Of a stretch of DNA of 64,000 nt, positions 37,173 to 49,790 are shown piece after piece. The notes under the pieces were generated by a model that was given only the letters and a program-made list of their open reading frames with translations, did no database searches and was not told the DNA's origin. Each line of letters begins with the position of its first letter. The first letter of the stretch is position 1. The translations under genes were made by a program, and so were the position numbers. Source of the stretch: Metallyticus violacea (Eukaryota; Arthropoda; Insecta; Mantodea; Metallyticidae); assembly GCA_030762175.1 (NCBI GenBank), contig CM060841.1, positions 12,002,501-12,066,500 on the forward strand, written 5' to 3'.

Positions 37173-37713
37173 TCTTTAAGTCATAAGTATTATCTTTATC
37201 TTTCTCTAAGATTTTACCTTCTTTACTTAGCATTCCCTCATCTATTCTGTTTCCTTCGCTTAATTTGTTTTATTGCTGTGTAAAATGTTCTTACCTCACT
37301 CTGTTGATTTAATGTTTATATTTCTTGAATTTGTCTTCTCCAGTATTCTCTCTTTCTTTTTCTTACAGAAATTATTTGCATCTCTTCTTCTTTGGCAATA
37401 TTCGGGTTTCTTTTTGTGACATCTTTATTCTAGCCATATTCTTTGTTCTATTGCTTGTTCCCATTCCATATCGAATCACTCTGCATTTCTATTTTTGCTA
37501 CTTCCTCCACTGTCTCTTTTATACTCTCCCATTGCTCTTTTATATTTTCTTTTTTTTTTTTTTTTCCTTTCTTTCTCCCCCCCCCCCCCCCTAATTTAGT
37601 CTCATTAGCTCCTGATATTTGTTTTGCTCTTCTTCATTTTCCATGTCTGTCCTATTCAATCAGATATGTTTCTTCTCTTGAACTCTATCCGTTTTCTTTA
37701 CTCTTATTCTCAT
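37173..37713. other. Low-complexity T/C-rich region
   Basis: Pyrimidine-rich with a T run at 37548-37564 and a C run at 37577-37592. The open frames here are low-complexity artefacts. Confidence 0.6.
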
Positions 37714-38130
37714 TCACACCTTTACCAGAAAGTGACCTGAATGGCAGTTTGGGGCTCTACAACTCCTTACATCTATAATGGAGGAAGTATATCTTGAATT
37801 GATAAGCACATAATCGATTTGATTTATTATGTCTGAGCCTGGTATTTTCCTTGTTCCTTTATAAATCTCTTTATGAGGGAAATATGCACTCTTTATAATC
37901 ATATTATTCCTGACTTCAAATTGTTCAAGTAAATTCCGATTTTCATTTGTTCTTTGATGTGATGTGTGCTTCCCTGCCACTTTTGTTAGATAATTTTCCT
38001 TCCTCACTTTCACATTGAAATCTCCCAATATCGTAGGTTCCTTCCTGTTTACATGCATTTTCTAAGTTCTCATAAAACTCTCCTTTTTTTTTTTCCTCTA
38101 CATTTCTTCCTCCTCCTCCTCTGTGCAAGG
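37714..38130 (-). pseudogene. LINE endonuclease domain fragment (RTE-like)
   Basis: TILGDFNVKV, then NLLEQFEVRNNMIIKSAYFPH, NQIDYVLINSRYTSSIIDVRS and HFLVKV are the GDFN, NQIDH and HxLV blocks of LINE apurinic endonucleases. In this family the last block is normally DSDH; here it is NCHSGH, so the catalytic Asp is lost. The upstream part continues in another frame to 38.13 kb. No RT is attached. Confidence 0.75.
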
Positions 38131-38466
38131 ATGCATAGCAATAAAAAGGCCAATACCGAAAAAATGTGCTTTTATTTGTTTGTTTATATTTTTAAATTAC
38201 GTAAACAACTATGAACATTAAATAATATATGGGATGCCAACTAAAATACACATTTTGTAATACTGTGATCATATATTTTTTTATCTATTTGCATAATTTA
38301 GGCTTTTAAACTTTCAGTTATATCTTATGAGTCCGCGGTCATGGAAAGTTCGAGAAGCGCTGTATTATAACATTGATGGTTGTCCTATTTATTTCAAACT
38401 TTTATACTCTTCAGACAGTTATCTGTTTTAGTCATTATGTTTTCATTTTGTATGAGCTTTTTATGG

Positions 38467-39045
38467 TCCTCGCTAGGCATTGTCTCCTAAACCAAGATCG
38501 CGGGTTGAATCCCGGCCATGGTCGATGGATTTTTAGGGCTTTTTTTTTTTTGAATGGCGTTTAACGCCCATTTTTACTACTGAGGCACCATAGTCGGTGA
38601 ACACTGGTGGTACATGAAATAAAATGATATGTTGGGAAAGGATTCATTTTATTTTATTTTATTTTATTTTTTTTTTTTTTTAAGGAATGAAACGTTCCAG
38701 GCCTAAGTTTAGGGTACCTTCCCGGCATTTGCCAGTTATGAAGACTGAGGAAAACCTTCAAAAAAAAAAAAAAAACATGTCAGGGAGGACGGTCCTGGCG
38801 GGAATTCGAATTCCAAACGCTCACGAGTCCGCGCCTTAACGACCTCGGCCACCCAGGCGGTCTTTTTAGGGCGTAAAAATCATAAATACGATTTCCTTCG
38901 GAAGGGAAGTAGCCATGGGTGCCATGTCGTAGGTTTATGGCATGTTAAATAACCTCAGGCCTGAAAAAAGAGGCCTCTGAGGAACATTTATTGGCTGTTT
39001 CACAACCTGAGTTGAATGGGAGATGTTAAAGAAAATAAACCAAAT
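38467..39045 (+). mobile_element. Family B SINE split by a family A SINE
   Basis: The family B head with box B ('gggttgaatcccgg', 38502) runs to 'gatttttagggc' (38539) and resumes at 38863 with 'gcgtaaaaatcataaat', 'ccttcggaagggaag' and 'taacctcaggcctgaaa'. The intervening 38540-38862 is a minus-strand family A SINE. Confidence 0.85.
38530..38872 (-). mobile_element. Family A SINE nested in a family B SINE
   Basis: Flanked by the 10-bp duplication TTTTTAGGGC (38530-38539, 38863-38872). Reading on the minus strand, the head is near 38.86 kb ('ggccgaggtcgttaaggcg'), then box B, the body and a T-rich (A tail) end at 38540-38551. Internal (ATTTT)n and A runs at 38644-38682 and 38760-38776. Confidence 0.88.
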
Positions 39046-39869
39046 ACAATAAATAAATCGGTAGGTATCGAAAAAGTTAAGCACTTGACATCAAGCTAGG
39101 TACATTCAAACTAAAACAAAGCAAGAACACAATGAAACTTGGCAAGTACACAAGGACAGACGACAGGAGTAATGGGAGAGGTTGGTTTGTAGCTCGTGAC
39201 CTTTGTACCCTCCCCACTGTCTATAGTCCAGTACCAACATAACTTCTTTCCGCTACAGTCTAGTTTAGATGCCTATCTTCAATTTCCTTGGTGATAATCC
39301 CTAATTACTGTACCTGAAGTATTTGATTGTCAGCCGTTTGGACTGACATTCTAAGCATTATATTACTTTCACCCTAAATAAAAAAATCTTCGCCAAGCAT
39401 GATAAAAGTTAATTTGTTTATAAGCCATCAGTAATACAAACAATTTATGGCATTTAAAGTTATGCAGGAAAAATGTAAAGAACAATACAATATTGTTGAG
39501 ATAAGGTATTACAAGTTTTATAATTTGTATTACACTGCATGCAGATATGTAACCAGGTAATCTTCTACAGCAAACAGAAAAGTACAGCGTAATACCTTCA
39601 TCAAGCAATTGTCTTTTCATGTGTACAAGATGGTTGTAGAACTTGCCACCAAGACGAGATACACCACGAAGACTTTAGGTAATACTATAACAATTCAAAT
39701 ATATAGTTGCACGTTCTAGTGTTGTGCTCATTTGTCTTCAAGAGATCAACAGCTTTTTATGCTTTAAAAAATTGCTGCATCTTCAAGATCTTTCAACCTC
39801 TGATGATATTCTAAAAGAAATAAGAAAAAAAAAACACATGTCCCGCTATAAATAACATGGCATAATCTT
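39046..39869. other. Unassigned DNA
   Basis: No gene or element recognised. Confidence 0.4.
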
Positions 39870-40990
39870 TGCTTATGATTTGATTACAGGTTCAGTAACA
39901 AGCAGAGGATTGGAAAGAAGCTATAGGTAAATTTTGTACAAAAAAATTGCATAATCATAACATTAAAAAAAGAAGAGAAATTGTGGTGGGAAAGAATTGA
40001 AGTGGTTAAGAAAATTAATTATGTTGGGGTGAGATTTTCTAGTAATACAAGCTGTAGTGGCCAGAGAAGAAAGGCGGTAGAAAATGAAAAAAATGGCTAC
40101 AAGTGTGGCGAGATGTTATTTAAATAAAGCATGCAATACGAATATAAAATGGCTGGAAGGAGTATATGGCCCAACTGTAGAGAGTAAAACGTTACATGGG
40201 AACCAGATGTAGTATGGAAATCGATAGATGTGATACATAGAGCACTTTGCAGGTTTGTCTAGATCTTCTCTCAATAGAGTTGTACTCGTGGAACTAGAAG
40301 ATTAAAAAGCATAACACTAGTAATAGCTCTGAAATACAGGTACAGAATATGGAGGTTAGGCGATGAAAATGTTATCGTTTGACAACTTAAGAGAAAATCG
40401 AAGGTAAAGAAGCTTGGATAAATAAAATACAGAAAATTCTTCAACAAACCTACATAAAAAGAATGGTGGTAGGATTTTGGAAAGAGATTAAAACTAAGGG
40501 TAGAGGGTATTGAAAAACAGGAATTATGAGCCAGCTTTAATGATAAAATATCCTTAAAATTATATAAAATGACTGGGAAAAAAAAGTATATTGAAATATG
40601 TAATAAAGTAGGGAGAGAAGGATTAGCATGGTTTGGATCCGAAATGGTATAAAGTTCCCACTTTTTATCAATTATAAATTTAAGAGCATATATTAATATA
40701 AAAGAGGTACGGAGGTATTTAGGAAAAGAAAGACAAAAATGGCTAAGAGAGGTGAGCATACCTCTTGAGAGTGATAAAGATAAGGAAAAATTACAAAACA
40801 ATTATATGCATTAATGAACACTTGAATATTTGGAAATTGATTGTGTAGATATATTCCCATTACATATATAACCGTAACAATGGAAATGTCCAATATTTTC
40901 TTGTATTTGGGTTTATGTGGAAAACAATGAGGTATAGTTAAGCCCATATCTCTGTGGGAAACTGCTGATATAATTAGGCAGCTAGTTATA
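39870..40990 (+). pseudogene. C-terminal part of a jockey/R1-like LINE
   Basis: Plus-strand pieces: NYVGVRFSSN (after the RT core, cf. 'YLG..'), KKMATSVARCYLN, KWLEGVYGPTVE, VIHRALCRF-like text, VVLVELED, ALKYRYRIWRLGDENVIV, then SLKLYKMTGKKKYIEICNKVGREGLAWF, the post-RT C-terminus of insect LINEs. Stops throughout; the RT catalytic part is missing. Confidence 0.6.
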
Positions 40991-42119
40991 TACAGTTAAA
41001 GAAATTGAAATCAACTGTATATGTGACTTTCGTCATAGTGACATATCACGAAAGCTTACTGTGCATTTTGGAGATGTGTTCATGTGTATAATTTAATGTT
41101 TGCATTCTCAAGAAGTCGTGGCTCCTAATGTCTTGTTAGGTTATCTTCGCCACACCCAGTTTTCCTGTCTTTCCGGGCGCGCTAGCATACCCAGGTCAGT
41201 TAATCTTACGAATTCTTTACTTTCAGCATCCTACATGTAATGCGATACGGCCAACCAATAGTAGTTTTATTTACATTTTGAACTATGTAATGTATACTGC
41301 ATGTATACTCTCGCAAAAAGGAAATATATAGAATTGACAACCTCTCTCTTTCTCTTTTATTAGCGTTTAACGCCCGTTTTTACTACTGAGGCACCACAGG
41401 CGGTTTCTCTTGTTATCTTTAAATGAACTTTCAATGTGTTCTAACGCCTGTATGCTCTACTTTATATATTAAAAGAAAGAACGAGAAAATGTGATGCAAA
41501 TTAGTTTTTTAATGCAATTACCATCACACCAACGTAACCTGATTCTCTTACTTTGTGCGTTTCCCATTTCACGTTACTTTCTACTTAAACGAGCTTTCCT
41601 TCCAAATTCCTCTCACTTGGTTTTTAAATATAAATTGCCGCGAGTTCCCGTTTTGAGTCTTATTTTCCTCTTTCTTATTTTTAATACTCCTTTATCTTGC
41701 ATGCACCTAAGCCTCCAAAAACGTTTATAGTATTTTCATTTTATCACAAATTTAAACAAGATTAAAGAGTGAAAATCGATAACACATCAAATATAACAAT
41801 TATATTTTAATATATTAGCAACGTCTCAACCTTCTTTGATTTTTGGCATTGTAATCCTATTCTTTGAACTCGTTCATTACTTCAAATGTTTTTTTTTTTT
41901 CCGGCATCCGTCATATTTCCCTTATCGCTGAGAACACAGTAAGTCAAAACTGTTAAGATGCGTTGCAAAATGATAAAACTAACTGACGAAATTCGTCATG
42001 TAAATACAAAATGAAATATACTTTAACATCAAATATCATATGAGTTTTTACAAACAAATGCATTGCTTTAAGAGTATGACGAATACAAAAAAACAGTCGG
42101 TTGCAGAACAACCTGAATC
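40991..42119. other. Unassigned DNA with a SINE scrap
   Basis: 41359-41402 is the 3' end of a minus-strand family A SINE ('gcgtttaacgcccgttttta', then 'ggcaccacaggcggt'). Nothing else recognised. Confidence 0.6.
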
Positions 42120-42775
42120 ATACCCTCTCCAAGCAGACAGTTGAAGCACATTCCGCGCAGATATAATAGAGGTGTTTAATTCCTGCACGCTGGCAATTGC
42201 TTCCCATCACGATAAACTGACTTGCATAACATTCTGCATAGGATTTAGGTTCGGGAAATGGGTGGAACATTCCATGACTTTTGCTCCTGTCAGTGTGGAT
42301 GGGTTCAAGCAGTGTCTGATACTGTGTGTGCTTTACCTCCATACCCGAATCCACCCCAGACCATCAGAGACTTTCCTCCTTCTGCCTCTTTGCAAACGTT
42401 TCTTCTTCTTTTCTGAGGTCATGCCCAAGCATCAGGATCGCCCAAGCTGAATTTCTGACTATTACATGCTTCCATTCTCCCTTCCAGGCAATGTGTTTCT
42501 TAGCCCAGTCAACCTATCTCTGTTATTGGTGGACCGTTCTTGTATTTCAATAAGTTTGTTTGTGTGATTAACCTGGAAAACGTCGACTTATAAATATTGA
42601 CAATGGGATTACGAGCAACTTGTCTCCATGATCAACCACCAGTATTGAGCTCTCTGATCACTTTGTCCGGGCGTAGGTTTTTAAGGTCTCCCAGGCGACT
42701 TTTTCAATTTCCTAGCTTCAGGAAGTTGTTTATCACCTGTCAAAGCTTCTTGTCATTTCCCGAGATGAAAATCCT
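42120..42775 (-). pseudogene. Decayed Tc1/Tc3-like transposase
   Basis: On the minus strand: VDWAKKHIAWKGEWK.VI (42.5 kb, the 'WA..H..W....W..V.FSDE' block), HDLRKEEETFAKRQ, then LMVWGGFGYGGK (42.38 kb), the 'G.S.MVWG.F...GK' signature of Tc1/Tc3. The FSDEKKF catalytic Asp region is lost, and the downstream part is frameshifted and cut short. Confidence 0.72.
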
Positions 42776-42783
42776 TCGTTATA

Positions 42784-43082
42784 GGGGCGTTCCTGGTGGT
42801 GTAGTGGTAACTATACTTGCCTTCTAAACCCAAGGTCGCGGGTTCAAACCCGGCCAGGATCGATGGATATTTTTCAGCCGTAAAAATCCTAAGTATGGCT
42901 TCCTTCGTAAGGGAGTAAAGCTGTGGGTCCCGTGTCGTATATTTACTGTCCGATAAAGAACCTCAAGCCTGAAAGAAGAGGCCTTTCAGCAAAATTTGTT
43001 GGCAGCTTCACGTCCTGAATTGAATGGGGGACGCTCATGACCTGAGATGTTAAAGAACGTCCGTAAATAAACCAAATCAACA
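42784..43082 (+). mobile_element. tRNA-derived SINE, family B, near full length
   Basis: The head 'tggtggtgtagtggtaacta' has a near-consensus box A, box B is 'gggttcaaacccgg' (42840), and the body and tail are typical, ending 'gtccgtaaataaaccaaatc'. It looks like the best-preserved family B copy here. Confidence 0.85.
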
Positions 43083-43289
43083 AGTTCTTTATAGGCTTTA
43101 ACCTAACATTGTTCCAAGATGGACAACCCTACCTTCCGGACCATATTTACTTAATAGTGCACTCTTTACAAACACAACACAACTCTTACTCCGTAGCTGT
43201 AGAATAGCGCTTGTGTACTAATGTCACGAAGTAATCAGCCTGGTCTTATCATTTTGCAACACGACTATTTTCTTCCTAACTGTGTGCAA

Positions 43290-43432
43290 TGAGGGTAGGT
43301 CTATAAGTTTCCGGCCGTACAATTTTCCAGGTATGATAAAGACAAACACTATATTTCGCTTTTCAATATAGTTATCCTTTATTGCAATACACTTCTCACA
43401 TTTTTGAATTAACATTTCAATCCCCCAACTGT

Positions 43433-43463
<31 letters not shown>

Positions 43464-44525
43464 TGTATGCTAAATGGGCATAAACAGCATCCATCACTTC
43501 TTCGTCACACTTACATTTCCTTCCTGGAAGGTCCTTCTTGAGTATAGAGAAGAGGAAATAGTCACTGGGAGCTAGATCTGAGTTGTAGGGTGGATAGTCG
43601 AGCCCCTTGAAGCCACATTTCTTAACAGCTTTCTTTGCAACAAGAGATGTGTGCACAGGCACGTTGTCGTGAAGAAGACGCACATCACCATTCAGCTTTC
43701 CTCGCCTTTTCTCTTTGATGAAAGCACGTAGTCTGTGCAGTAGGCCAGCATAGTACTCCACATTTACTGTGGCGTTCCTGTCCTTGAAGTCAATGCAGAG
43801 TATTCCTTCACAGTCCCAAAAGATTGTGACCATGATCTTCTTGGTTAACTGGTCTTTAGAGGCGGTGCTTCGCCAGGTTTACGCCACTCCATTGATTCTC
43901 TTCTGGACAGGGATCACAGTAGAGGACCATAGTTTCATCTTGTATAGCAATGGTTTGCAGAATTTCTCTGTCATTGCCACGGCAAAGCTCCAAAAATCCT
44001 GACAACAGATGACTCGTTGCTGCTTTTGGACTGAGGAAAGAAGTCTAGACACCCATCTTGCTCTAACCTTGTTCATGTTTAAAGTTCATGAATAATTCGA
44101 AGGACTGTTGTTTTAGAAAGGCTCAAACTTGCTGCTATTTCTGTAACTCTGGGCTGCCGGTCTTCCATAATTTCTCCTTCCACAAGAGCGATGTTTTCAG
44201 GAATGAGCACCTCCAAGGACCGACCTGCACGCTCTTCATCTCAATGCTTTCTCGACCCATTCGAAAAAATTTGGTCTATTCTTTTACTGTAGAATATGAG
44301 GGGGATGTTTAATTTCATTTGGAGTAAGTCCTTTTGTGAAGAGCTTAATAACAGTTCGATATTCCATTTTGAACATGTTACAACAATCTTCTACACACAT
44401 CCTTCTTTATGCAACTGTGTCAGTTGCAATTGTTTACTTAAGAGTTAAGATATGACACCAGATAAGAATTTTGTGAAGGCCATAATCCTTATCGGCGAGG
44501 CAGGAAACTTATGAACCTACCCTCG
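43290..44525 (-). mobile_element. Mariner family 1, both ends present, inactive
   Basis: Terminal inverted repeats GAGGGTAGGTCTATAAGTTT (43291) and the complementary 3' end to 44524. The transposase is on the minus strand: HTH half (44.3-44.05 kb, frameshifted), QDETMVLYCDPCPEEN (first catalytic Asp, 43.9 kb), then MVTIFWDCEGILCIDF, LLHDNVPVHTS (second Asp) and LAPSDYFLF (third Asp, 43.57 kb), giving a mariner DD34D layout. A 29-bp A run (43433-43461) and several shifts break it. The flanking TA duplication has mutated. Confidence 0.85.
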
Positions 44526-44538
44526 TGTTTGTAACTAG

Positions 44539-44849
44539 CCCTACGATAAATGAATGAATAAATAGTGTTTAACGCCCGTTTTTGCTACAGAGGCACCACA
44601 GGGGATGGACACTGGTGATACATGAAATGAAATGATATATTCGTAAAGGATTTATTTTTAAGGAAGGAAACGTTCCAGGCATAAGTTTAGGGTACCTCCC
44701 CGGCATTTGCCATTTATGAGGACTGAGAAAAACCTGGAAAAAACCTCAGTCAGGAAGGACCATCCTGGCGGGATTCGAACTCCGGACCTCCCGCTCACGA
44801 GTCCGCGATTTAACGACCTCGGCCACTCGTGGCGGCACCCTACGATAAA
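44539..44849 (-). mobile_element. tRNA-derived SINE, family A, with target duplication
   Basis: 12-bp duplication CCCTACGATAAA (44539-44550 and 44838-44849). Minus-strand orientation; head near 44.83 kb, box B near 44.77 kb, body and 'gtttaacgcccgtttttgct' end near 44.57 kb. Inserted 14 bp from the mariner end. Confidence 0.88.
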
Positions 44850-45575
44850 GGTAATATAATTTGATGTACATAAGTTCACACACATTTTATTCCTTCCCAC
44901 CCCCCCCCCCCCTTTATACATGACGAGTTTCATCAGTTGGCCTTATCGTTTTGCTACGCACCTTATCTTTAGGTATAACTATGATTTTTCTTTTGCCATA
45001 CATTTTATAATTATTTAACCTACTTATTGAATATTCTTATCTTACTATATTTATAAAACAAATCTTCCAAATTGCTTCACGTTAAGCTATAATTGAACAG
45101 CTTCGTCCACCGGTTGTATAGAGTATGTGCAAACTCCTTGTGTTGCCATAAATTTATCCACCTCGTTATTGTAATGTTCCCTATTAGTACTTATAGTGAA
45201 TTAACTCATAGCCAAAGATTTAAAAGGCTGGCTGAAACATTTCGGAAACACGTTCTCCGAATGTGTTATTTGTAATACCTTGCCAAATCGTCCAGCACAG
45301 CGAGAGGCAATGGCGTTCAAGAATTACATAGCTCGAGGCTCGGGCGGAGTCTGGTTGGACTCGTCCGCGAGGTGGGTGGGTCGCTTTCTAGAGCTTATTG
45401 CACAAGCGGATAGTGTGTTTTGTAACTACTCCTACATGATAATACGGGGCTAGTTCATTTTTTCAAATCTTGTTCTGGTGCAAGGGCAGAAATACTTTCC
45501 AAGAATCTCTTGATATCACAGACGTTTCAGATTGAAAACAAAGTTCCTGAAATAGAAAACTTTTTATATATTTCA

Positions 45576-45631
<56 letters not shown>

Positions 45632-45859
45632 GCCAAACTTTGCCTAGTTATGGAATCTCGCTCAGACAAAATACGCCCTAACATTATGCCTTTGGTTATT
45701 GGACCCAATAATGGGACGTCTGTTTGTCTTTAGCCGGTACATAACAAAATTCGATAAACAAAGATAGGAACACTCAGATGATTTCGAATGCTAAATATTA
45801 ACACATATTTAAAATTTGGATATTTTCAAAATATTCCCCCCTCGACCTCTACACACCTG
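44850..45859. other. Unassigned DNA with microsatellite
   Basis: (AAT)n at 45577-45632, about 18 units, and a C run at 44900-44911. A mildly CpG-rich patch at 45330-45400 has no coding signal. Confidence 0.6.
45577..45632 (+). repeat. (AAT)n microsatellite
   Basis: About 18 uninterrupted 'aat' units, likely polymorphic in length. Confidence 0.95.
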
Positions 45860-46600
45860 AACATGAAGCATTGCCCCCCGCAGCAGTCGGTTCATCAAAG
45901 GGAGCGGGAAAAAGTCACACAGGTCATGTCAGGTTGGGTGCCAAGCCTCACAGCGGCACTCTCCAGGGAATTGTGTGGACAGAGACATTTTCGCGATGCA
46001 ACCTGGAGCCTCTTGAGATTGTTCACGGCGTTTTTGGAAAACTTTCGGGACACGCTGTTATATACGACTCTGAAATAACAATCCCTGGATCTTCGAGGGG
46101 AATTGTTGCCACATGACCGCTAAAGGATTTTCTTCCCAACACTTCTGTTTCTCCTCTTGACTTTCGCTGCGTTTCCGAATCATATTGATAGATGAGGTTT
46201 CATCACCTATTATCATTTTCAGAAACAAGGCGATATTTGGAGCATTTCGGGTAACATTCTGCCCTTCGCTAGCGCAGCAAGAACATTTCCTGAGCCTTAA
46301 ATAATATAAAAATTCTAAGACATTTTCCAATTCACTATTAAGGAATGCCTTTAAATCCTTATAGTTCATTCGGGTGGAGGGGTTCTAATGGCAACATCAT
46401 CTCTACGGCGGCGATGGTTTCTGCAGTCTGACGAAGATTCGTCTTTAAAAGATGTTTAGCCCCTGCGAACCAACTGAAGACTGTTGCAGGCGCAGGAGCT
46501 AAATTCATTATAGCAGGTGTTAAGTCGCTTTTAAAAGTGCAATACTTTCGCGCGCTAATGTTCTCTACATTGTGCGGCATTGAATGACTGGTAGATGTGT
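45860..46600 (-). pseudogene. Probable mariner-like relic
   Basis: On the minus strand, FLKMIIGDETSS (46.2 kb) resembles the mariner first-Asp block 'FL..I.TGDETW', followed by a plausible 'K.......W' stretch (EEKQKCWEENPLAV). The rest is too eroded to align by eye. Confidence 0.45.
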
Positions 46601-46689
46601 TCCTTTCAAACTAGAATGTTGAAACTGGCTCAAGTTGTATCGATTTATGGGCTATAGCATGGTATATCATATATTTACGTGTTTACTCT

Positions 46690-47330
46690 GTACGGAAACT
46701 ATGAGATAAAGTGACAACATTACCTTTCAGTGTAGTTTGCGTGTGTAGTCTTTTGACCAGTCGACGTTTACTTTTAGAGTGGGGGCGATTATAAAAATGA
46801 GCGTGTCTTACTGAAATTAAATAACGAACTTTCGTTGCGAAAATAGTACGGTACACTGATACACCGATTTTCTCGTCATGCAAGAAGATTTTATGTATAA
46901 AATAGGGGTTTTATACTCCAATGCCTGTTATTTTGCGTCGAAAATTGATCACGTAAATGGAATCATACTTCATCTAGAAAAATCGTGGATCAGTTACTCT
47001 ATCATTAACGTTCCGTAACATTCAATTACAGAAACTCGCCCGCATATCGCAGGATCGCCTGCCTGCAATTCGTGGACAACAGTGAATTTCCAGTTTAAAT
47101 TGACTCAATTCGGAAGATGAACTGATGCAGGTGACAATTTTCTAAAAACTTGCCAGAAATGTGCGGAAATATCAGGACATTTCCAAACTCTCCTTACTGC
47201 TTACTTTCATCATAATTGTGTTTGTGATTGCGCGGATATTACATTCGCTTCGCCGGGAGTTACCGCCTGACTGCCAAGCCGCCAGTTGCCGTTAAACGGA
47301 CGACAAACTCAATAAAGACCCGGTACATAA
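46690..47330 (-). pseudogene. Decayed DDE transposase relic
   Basis: LHDEKIGVSVYRTIFATKVR (46.87 kb) is the 'LHD.KIGVWCA.SA.RI.G' block of the insect HTH-DDE family. Upstream, near 46.96 kb, a stretch aligns with the 'DE..FHLNGHV' block of the 20.2-kb relic at nucleotide level. GC-rich at 47.2-47.3 kb. Confidence 0.55.
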
Positions 47331-47629
47331 TATAAACATTACTTTTGGCGACGATCTCGAAACGACAGATACAGTATTTGATGGCAGATCAACAACAGTA
47401 ATCACCATGGTGACTTCAATGTGGATAGTGCGTACATTTGCATTTATCTCTCTCCACAGTTAATGCATAACGTTTACCCTCATTCATACCTGCATCTTTT
47501 AGTTGACACTCAGAATGCGATAGCATGGAAACCCTCCAAGCAAACATTAGCGAGGAATGAATTACGTTATTACGAAAGCATGCTGCAAACAGTGTACAGT
47601 CACAGCACAGTTACTGTATAACTCGTACT

Positions 47630-49360
47630 ATGATGAGCTACTTCAACTGCAGTAATCCAGAAGTGAAATGCTCTCTGTCAGGACACATGAGAGAGATTAG
47701 TACCCCAACTGAAGTAATGCAATCTCTCAAAAGTAAGAATTCATCAGAATATGACGAAATAACTACAAAAACACTAAATATTAACAATCCCTTAATTCAT
47801 ATACGTAACTTCTCCTTTTTAACATGGACATTTCCGGATAGGTTAAAATATTCTATTATTAAAGCAGTACATAAGAAAGGACGAAAATCACTAATGTCAA
47901 ACAACATGCCAGTATCATTATTAATAGCTTTCTCCTAAGTATTTGAAAAACTGATGTTCAAAAGACTTCATCACCGTCTAGATAAAAAAATGTTATAGCA
48001 AGGGAACAGTTTGAATTTGTGAAAAACATATGAACCAATGATGCCATTTTCAAGTAAACTGATGAAATTCTCAAATCCCTTGATAATATATTTAATGCAC
48101 TAGGAATATTTGGTGATTTATCAAAAGCTTGCTTTTGACTGTGTGCGATAAAGTATAACATATTCTTATCAAAATTATCCTATTATGGTATTAAGGGCAA
48201 ATGTTATCAATGGATTGCATCATATTTATCAAACAGAAAGCACAAAGTTATAATTAATTCTGCAGATAAATTATGTGTACTCGGAATGGCCGTCAAGGTT
48301 GGGTCCATTATTATATCAATGAGCTCCCCTCAGTAATAAACAAACGTGCTTATTCAGTTATTTTTGCAGAAGTAAACAAGTATTCTTATTATTTTTTTAA
48401 TGGTGTTTAACGCCCGTTTTTACTACTGAAGCACCACAGGCGGGGAACACTGGTGATACATGAGATGAAATATTGGAAAAGGAATCTTTAAAGGAAGGAA
48501 ACGTCCCAGGCCTAAGTTTAGGGTACCTCCCCGGCATTTTCCAGTTATGAGGACTGAGGAAACCCTGAAAAAACCTCAGTCAAGGAGGACGATCCTGGCG
48601 GGATTCGAACTCCAGACCTTCCGCTCACGAGTCCGCGCCTTAACGACCTCGGCCACCCGTGGCGGTTGTATTCTTATTAAAGAACACAAAACCAGTCGCT
48701 TTTCAGATTTACCCAATGATACTTTCAGTACATTAAATAACTGGTTTGACAGTAACAAAATTTATATAAACTTTTAAAAAACTAAATACATTAATTTTCA
48801 CACAAAAAATAAAAAACGTTGCAAACCTAAAGAGTACAACGTGAAGGAACTTTCTTAGATTTATGATGAGCACTATATGAATTGGAAACACCTTGTTGAT
48901 TACATCTTCCCAAACTAAGCTCGGCATGTTTTGCAATCAGATCATTTATTTTATAAATAAGAACATCCCAAAAACAGCATGTTATGCTCACTTCCATTCC
49001 TTAATGACTCATGGAATAATGTTGTGGGGAAATTCCGTAAATGCTATAAAAACATTCTTATACAAAAGAGTAATAAGAATAATAGCAGGGGCAAAACGAT
49101 CAGCTGATTGTAAACTTTTGGAATTTTAGCATTAGCTTTCGAGTACACATTAGCTTCATATTTGTAGCGGACAACTCGGAAGTATTCATAAAAAAACTCA
49201 GATATACACAGCAAAGAAACCAGACACAGAGAGAAGTATCAAGTTGCACGCACTCCAATGGTATAGTATACTAATAAAAATAAGCTCCGGTTAGCATTAA
49301 AAATATGCCTTGTTTCTCACGCCTGTACAGAGGGGGATTTCACACATAAAATAAATGTAC
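47630..49360 (+). pseudogene. Jockey-like LINE reverse transcriptase, split by a SINE
   Basis: LKSKNSSEYDEITTKTL (47.73 kb), FPDRLKYSIIKAVHKKG, NNMPVSLL.AFS.VFEKLM (the 'YRPISLL...K..EK' block), LAFDCVR (48.13 kb), a decayed palm region, then after the SINE FSDLPNDTFSTLNNWFDSNK, YAHFHSLMTHGIMLWGNS (49.0 kb) and KRVIRIIAGAK. Stops and shifts throughout, the YADD motif not visible. It is the best-preserved LINE here and the reference for the 29.1-kb scrap. Confidence 0.78.
48380..48679 (-). mobile_element. Family A SINE inserted in LINE, with target duplication
   Basis: 12-bp duplication GTATTCTTATTA (48380-48391, 48668-48679). Minus-strand head at 48.66 kb ('gtggccgaggtcgttaaggc'), box B near 48.61 kb, tail near 48.40 kb. 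Reading frames here are artefacts of the SINE. Confidence 0.9.
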
Positions 49361-49569
49361 TAATGTTTCTCCTTTGAATTATTTCAGCTTTGTAAATACT
49401 TTAAGTTACTATTTTGTAAATATTCTGTATGTAACTAATTTTTTGCCATTAATACGCTTTTTTTCCCTCTAAGATAGGATTAAACTATGTAAAAAAAACT
49501 ACTATCTCTGACAAACTCTATACAAATTAAAATTTGTAAATATGAAGAGAATGACAATTTCATTATGAT
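49361..49569. other. LINE 3' tail or spacer
   Basis: AT-rich, 'aaaaaaac' tracts, no coding signal. Confidence 0.4.
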
Positions 49570-49790
49570 TCGCAAGAAAACATTCTGGCAATCGTGCTCC
49601 AGGTAGAGAAGGTGTTCGTCATCTTGCTAAACAGTTATGAGAAACAAGGTCCTTCGATGACAAGTGTTCCGAACCATCGTATTCTTTCAAAAAGAAAAAG
49701 CTGGATGAAATACAGGGATTTCGTAAGCAGTTGCCGACAATGTATTGCCGCTGAGGGGCACCACTTTCAACATCTCTTATAACATCGGTT
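49570..49790 (+). pseudogene. Deletion derivative of an HTH-DDE transposon
   Basis: A short frame joins an N-terminal-like piece (HLAKQL.ETRSFDD region, HTH) directly to a C-terminal-like ending (CRQCIAAEGHHFQHLL*), the usual last residues of this transposase family. The catalytic core is absent. The 63.2-kb copy ends the same way (CIDADGGHFEQLL*). Confidence 0.5.

Noticed and set aside
37325..37778. Two overlapping plus-strand frames of 89 and 111 codons
   Set aside because: They read through a T/C-rich low-complexity tract; the opposite strand holds the real LINE endonuclease signal.
45463..45708. 81-codon frame with a Tyr run
   Set aside because: Produced by the (AAT)n microsatellite.
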